A DNA stretch of 7,886 bases from Collinsella sp. AF02-46-1 (GTDB lineage: Bacteria > Actinomycetota > Coriobacteriia > Coriobacteriales > Coriobacteriaceae): assembly GCA_934876235.1 (NCBI GenBank), contig CAKXKM010000075.1, positions 316-8,201 on the forward strand, in the 5' to 3' direction. A program made the position numbers and the translations under genes. This document shows positions 5,645 through 7,886 of this stretch, one piece after another (within the stretch, counting starts at the first letter, position 1; every line of letters begins with the position of its first letter). The notes beneath the pieces are model-generated. The model did no database searches and was not told where the DNA came from. It saw nothing but the letters and a program-made list of their open reading frames with translations.

Positions 5645-7195
5645 ATGCCTATCATCGCATCGCTCGTTGGCATCATTTTGTGTGCCATCGCCGCCATTGC
5701 CTACATGCGCACCACCAAGCAGGGTAGTCTTCACGAGGCCGACGAAAAAATCCAGTCGGCACACGCACAGGCTGAGTCCCTGATCGGTGATGCTAAGCGT
5801 CAGGCCGAGACCCTCAAAAAAGAGGCTCTGCTCGAGGCTAAAGAGGAGATCATCAAGAACAAGCAGGCCGCTGAGGCCGAGGACAAGCAGCGTAAGAACG
5901 AGATTCGTACGCTCGAGAACCGCGTGATGCAGCGCGAGGAATCCCTCGATCGCCGCAACGACGCTCTCGACAAGCGCGAGCATCAGCTGTCCAGCCAGGC
6001 CGGTCAGGTCGAGAAGCGCTCCCGTGAGCTCGAGGAGCTCTGCGCAAAGCAGACCTCCGAGCTCGAGCGTATCGCCGACCTTACCCGCGAGGACGCGCAC
6101 AAGGAGCTCCTTGATAAGGTTCGCGGCGAGGTCACCCACGAGGCCGCCACGATCATTCGCGAGTCCGAGCAGCAGGTTCGCGCCGAGTGCCACAAGACCG
6201 CCCAGGAGATTCTGTCTCTGGCGATTCAGCGCTGCGCTGCCGATCACACTGCCGAGGTCACCGTTACCTCCGTGCACATTCCCTCTGATGACCTCAAAGG
6301 CCGTATCATCGGTCGCGAGGGTCGCAACATCCGGACCTTCGAGCAGGTTTCCGGCGTCAACCTCGTGATCGACGACACGCCCGAGACCGTCGTTCTTTCG
6401 AGCTTCGACCCGGTCCGCCGTGAGACCGCCCGCGTCGCCCTCGAGAACCTCATCGCCGACGGCCGCATTCACCCTGCCCGTATCGAGGAGATGTATCACA
6501 AGGCCGCCGACCTGGTTCAGCAGCGCGTGCGCGAGGCTGGCGAGCAGGCTGCCTTCGATACCGGCATCCACGATCTGCACCCCGAGATCGTCAAGACCCT
6601 TGGTGCCCTGCGCTACCGTACCTCGTTTGGTCAGAACGTGCTTCAGCATTCCCTCGAGGTCTCTGATCTGTGCGGCGTGATGGCTTCCGAGCTTGGCCTG
6701 GACGTTGTGACCGCCAAGCGCGCCGGCCTGCTTCATGACCTGGGCAAGGCAATCGACCACGACGTCGAGGGCCCGCATGCCGTCATCGGCGCCGAGCTTG
6801 CCCGCCGTTATGGCGAGAAGCCCGTTATCGTCCACGCTATTGAGGCTCACCATGCCGATGTCGACCCCAACACGGTGCTCGATGTCCTGGTGCAGGCCGC
6901 CGATGCTGTCTCTGCCTCTCGCCCCGGTGCCCGTCGCGAGTCTGCCGAGAACTACATCAAGCGTCTTGAGAAGCTTGAGGAGATCGCCAACTCCCATGAC
7001 GGCGTCGAACGTACCTATGCCATGCAGGCCGGTCGCGAGGTCCACGTCATGGTCCAGCCGGACAAGATCTCCGATGCCCAGTCCACGGTCCTGGCTCACG
7101 ATATCGCCCATCAGATCGAGGAAGAGATGGAGTATCCCGGTCAGGTGCGCGTCGTCGTGATTCGCGAGAGCCGCGCTGTCGATATCGCTAAATAA
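5645..7195 (+). CDS. rny: Ribonuclease Y
   Basis: 516 residues, the usual RNase Y length of about 520. This membrane-anchored endoribonuclease initiates mRNA decay and processing in many Gram-positive bacteria. Domains in order: an N-terminal membrane anchor (about 1-21, MPIIASLVGIILCAIAAIAY), a long charged coiled coil (about 28-195, rich in Glu, Lys, Gln and Ala), a KH RNA-binding domain with GRIIGREGRNIR (219-230) and the following DDTPE (243-247), then an HD domain. The HD domain has H335 in VLQHSLEVS, H364-D365 in LLHDLGKA, and the EAHH segment around 400-403. A C-terminal region of about 90 residues completes the family architecture. ATG at 5645 is chosen because AGGAG lies 5 bases upstream. 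The adjacency to recA matches other bacteria. The leader carries a terminator-like hairpin, so attenuation is possible. A GHKL ATPase gene follows one base after the stop. Confidence 0.97.
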   Translation: MPIIASLVGIILCAIAAIAYMRTTKQGSLHEADEKIQSAHAQAESLIGDAKRQAETLKKEALLEAKEEIIKNKQAAEAEDKQRKNEIRTLENRVMQREESLDRRNDALDKREHQLSSQAGQVEKRSRELEELCAKQTSELERIADLTREDAHKELLDKVRGEVTHEAATIIRESEQQVRAECHKTAQEILSLAIQRCAADHTAEVTVTSVHIPSDDLKGRIIGREGRNIRTFEQVSGVNLVIDDTPETVVLSSFDPVRRETARVALENLIADGRIHPARIEEMYHKAADLVQQRVREAGEQAAFDTGIHDLHPEIVKTLGALRYRTSFGQNVLQHSLEVSDLCGVMASELGLDVVTAKRAGLLHDLGKAIDHDVEGPHAVIGAELARRYGEKPVIVHAIEAHHADVDPNTVLDVLVQAADAVSASRPGARRESAENYIKRLEKLEEIANSHDGVERTYAMQAGREVHVMVQPDKISDAQSTVLAHDIAHQIEEEMEYPGQVRVVVIRESRAVDIAK

Positions 7196-7196
7196 C

Positions 7197-7886
7197 ATGT
7201 GCGACGCGAACGAGCTCATCTCATTTATCGCGTCGATGTCGGGGGAGGGCAACCTTCGCGTCGAGGAGAACCTTGGCGAGGGGTATGTCCGCCTCCGCGT
7301 TTCGGAGGCCGAGCGGCGCCAGGCTAAGCACGACATTCAGCATGTCGAGGACATCGTCATCGAAATGCTCCGTAATGCTCGCGATGCCGGCGCCGACAAG
7401 GTCTATCTCGCCACGACCAAGGAAGATGGCGTCCGCACGCTTGTCTTTCTGGATAACGGTTCTGGCGTTCCGCAGGATATGCAAGAGCGAATCTTTGATG
7501 CCCGCGTTACCTCCAAGCTCGAGAGCATGAAGATGGACCGTTGGGGCGTTCACGGTCGTGGCATGGCATTGTTTTCGATCAAGCAGAACACCGACGAGGC
7601 CCGTGTGGTCACGTCCGGTGTCGATCTTGGTTCAGCCTTCAAGGTGAGCGTTGCGGCTAACCGCCTCAGTGAGCGTGCCGATCAGTCCAGCTGGCCCCAG
7701 GCCGTCAAGGATGAGGACGGACGTTATGTCTGTGCTCGCGGTCCGCATAATATTATTCGCGCTGCTTGTGAGTTTGCGCTCGAAGAGTTGCGTGGTTGCG
7801 ATGTCTATCTTGGTTCTCCGTCTGAGATTGCCGCGACCCTTTATGCTCAGGCGTCAAGCCGGCTCGATACGTCTCGTCTCCTGTTC
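7197..7886 (+). CDS. GHKL-fold (HATPase_c) ATP-binding protein, partial at the window end
   Basis: ATG at 7197 opens a frame that continues for 230 codons to the window edge without a stop. The N-terminal domain carries Bergerat-fold ATP-binding motifs: N box VIEMLRNARDAGA (E56, N60, D63), G1 box DNGSG (86-90) and G2-like lid GVHGRGMALFSIK (117-129), with RVTSK (103-107) between. No HisKA or receiver domain precedes the ATPase, and no transmembrane segment is seen, so it is not a normal sensor kinase. The layout recalls MutL/Hsp90-type or anti-sigma-like GHKL proteins, but residues from about 155 on match nothing I can name. The start is one base after the rny stop and lacks a Shine-Dalgarno sequence, so translation is probably coupled to rny. 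I believe similar proteins occur beside rny in related Coriobacteriia; substrate and partner are unknown. Confidence 0.88.
   Translation, partial: MCDANELISFIASMSGEGNLRVEENLGEGYVRLRVSEAERRQAKHDIQHVEDIVIEMLRNARDAGADKVYLATTKEDGVRTLVFLDNGSGVPQDMQERIFDARVTSKLESMKMDRWGVHGRGMALFSIKQNTDEARVVTSGVDLGSAFKVSVAANRLSERADQSSWPQAVKDEDGRYVCARGPHNIIRAACEFALEELRGCDVYLGSPSEIAATLYAQASSRLDTSRLLF

Noticed and set aside
5528..7336. 602-codon open frame on the minus strand opposite rny
   Set aside because: Same codon-bias artefact: it lies antisense to the unmistakable RNase Y gene and runs through the leader hairpin and promoter-proximal DNA.
1..7886. Search for mobile elements, tRNA/rRNA genes, CRISPR arrays or defence systems
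   Set aside because: Every long frame on the + strand is an identifiable housekeeping gene or the GHKL protein. No transposase, integrase, repeat-spacer pattern or RNA-gene structure was seen.

Overview
The window is a high-GC, strongly GC3-biased chromosomal segment with all genes on the + strand. Gene content, protein character and codon use suggest an actinobacterium of the Coriobacteriia (Collinsella-like); that placement is from familiarity with such proteins, not from a search. The order rimO - pgsA - cinA/pncC - recA - recX - rny is a widely conserved bacterial housekeeping neighbourhood: Bacillus has pgsA-cinA-recA-rny, and E. coli has pncC-recA-recX. I see no mobile element, CRISPR array, tRNA or rRNA.

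Layout. Positions 1-185 are the 3' end of an unidentified gene whose product ends in an Asp/Thr/Ser-rich tail. Positions 212-3277 hold a tightly packed block: yajQ (nucleotide/c-di-GMP-binding family), rimO (ribosomal protein S12 methylthiotransferase), pgsA (phosphatidylglycerophosphate synthase) and a stand-alone CinA C-terminal amidohydrolase (pncC). The block is followed by a GC-rich hairpin. A 257-base gap then carries a textbook SOS-controlled recA promoter: TTGACC, 17-base spacer, TATTAT, with a perfect LexA-type palindrome filling the spacer. Upstream of it lies an unusual run of TTTGG repeats with an 11-base period. recA (3535-4683) and recX (4695-5387) form a DNA-repair pair; the recX start codon lies in the loop of a possible hairpin.

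A second 257-base gap separates recX from rny (RNase Y, 5645-7195). It holds a good sigma-70-type promoter (TTGACA, 17, TACGAT) inside a dyad, and a terminator-like hairpin located downstream of that promoter but just upstream of the rny ribosome binding site. This makes an attenuator or a short leader RNA the most interesting hypothesis in the window. One base after the rny stop begins a GHKL-fold ATPase gene that runs off the end of the window and is not listed as a standard named gene.

Functionally the genes cover translation (rimO), membrane phospholipid synthesis (pgsA), NAD salvage (pncC), recombination and SOS control (recA/recX) and mRNA turnover (rny). The most novel aspects are regulatory architecture and the rny-coupled GHKL protein rather than an accessory system.
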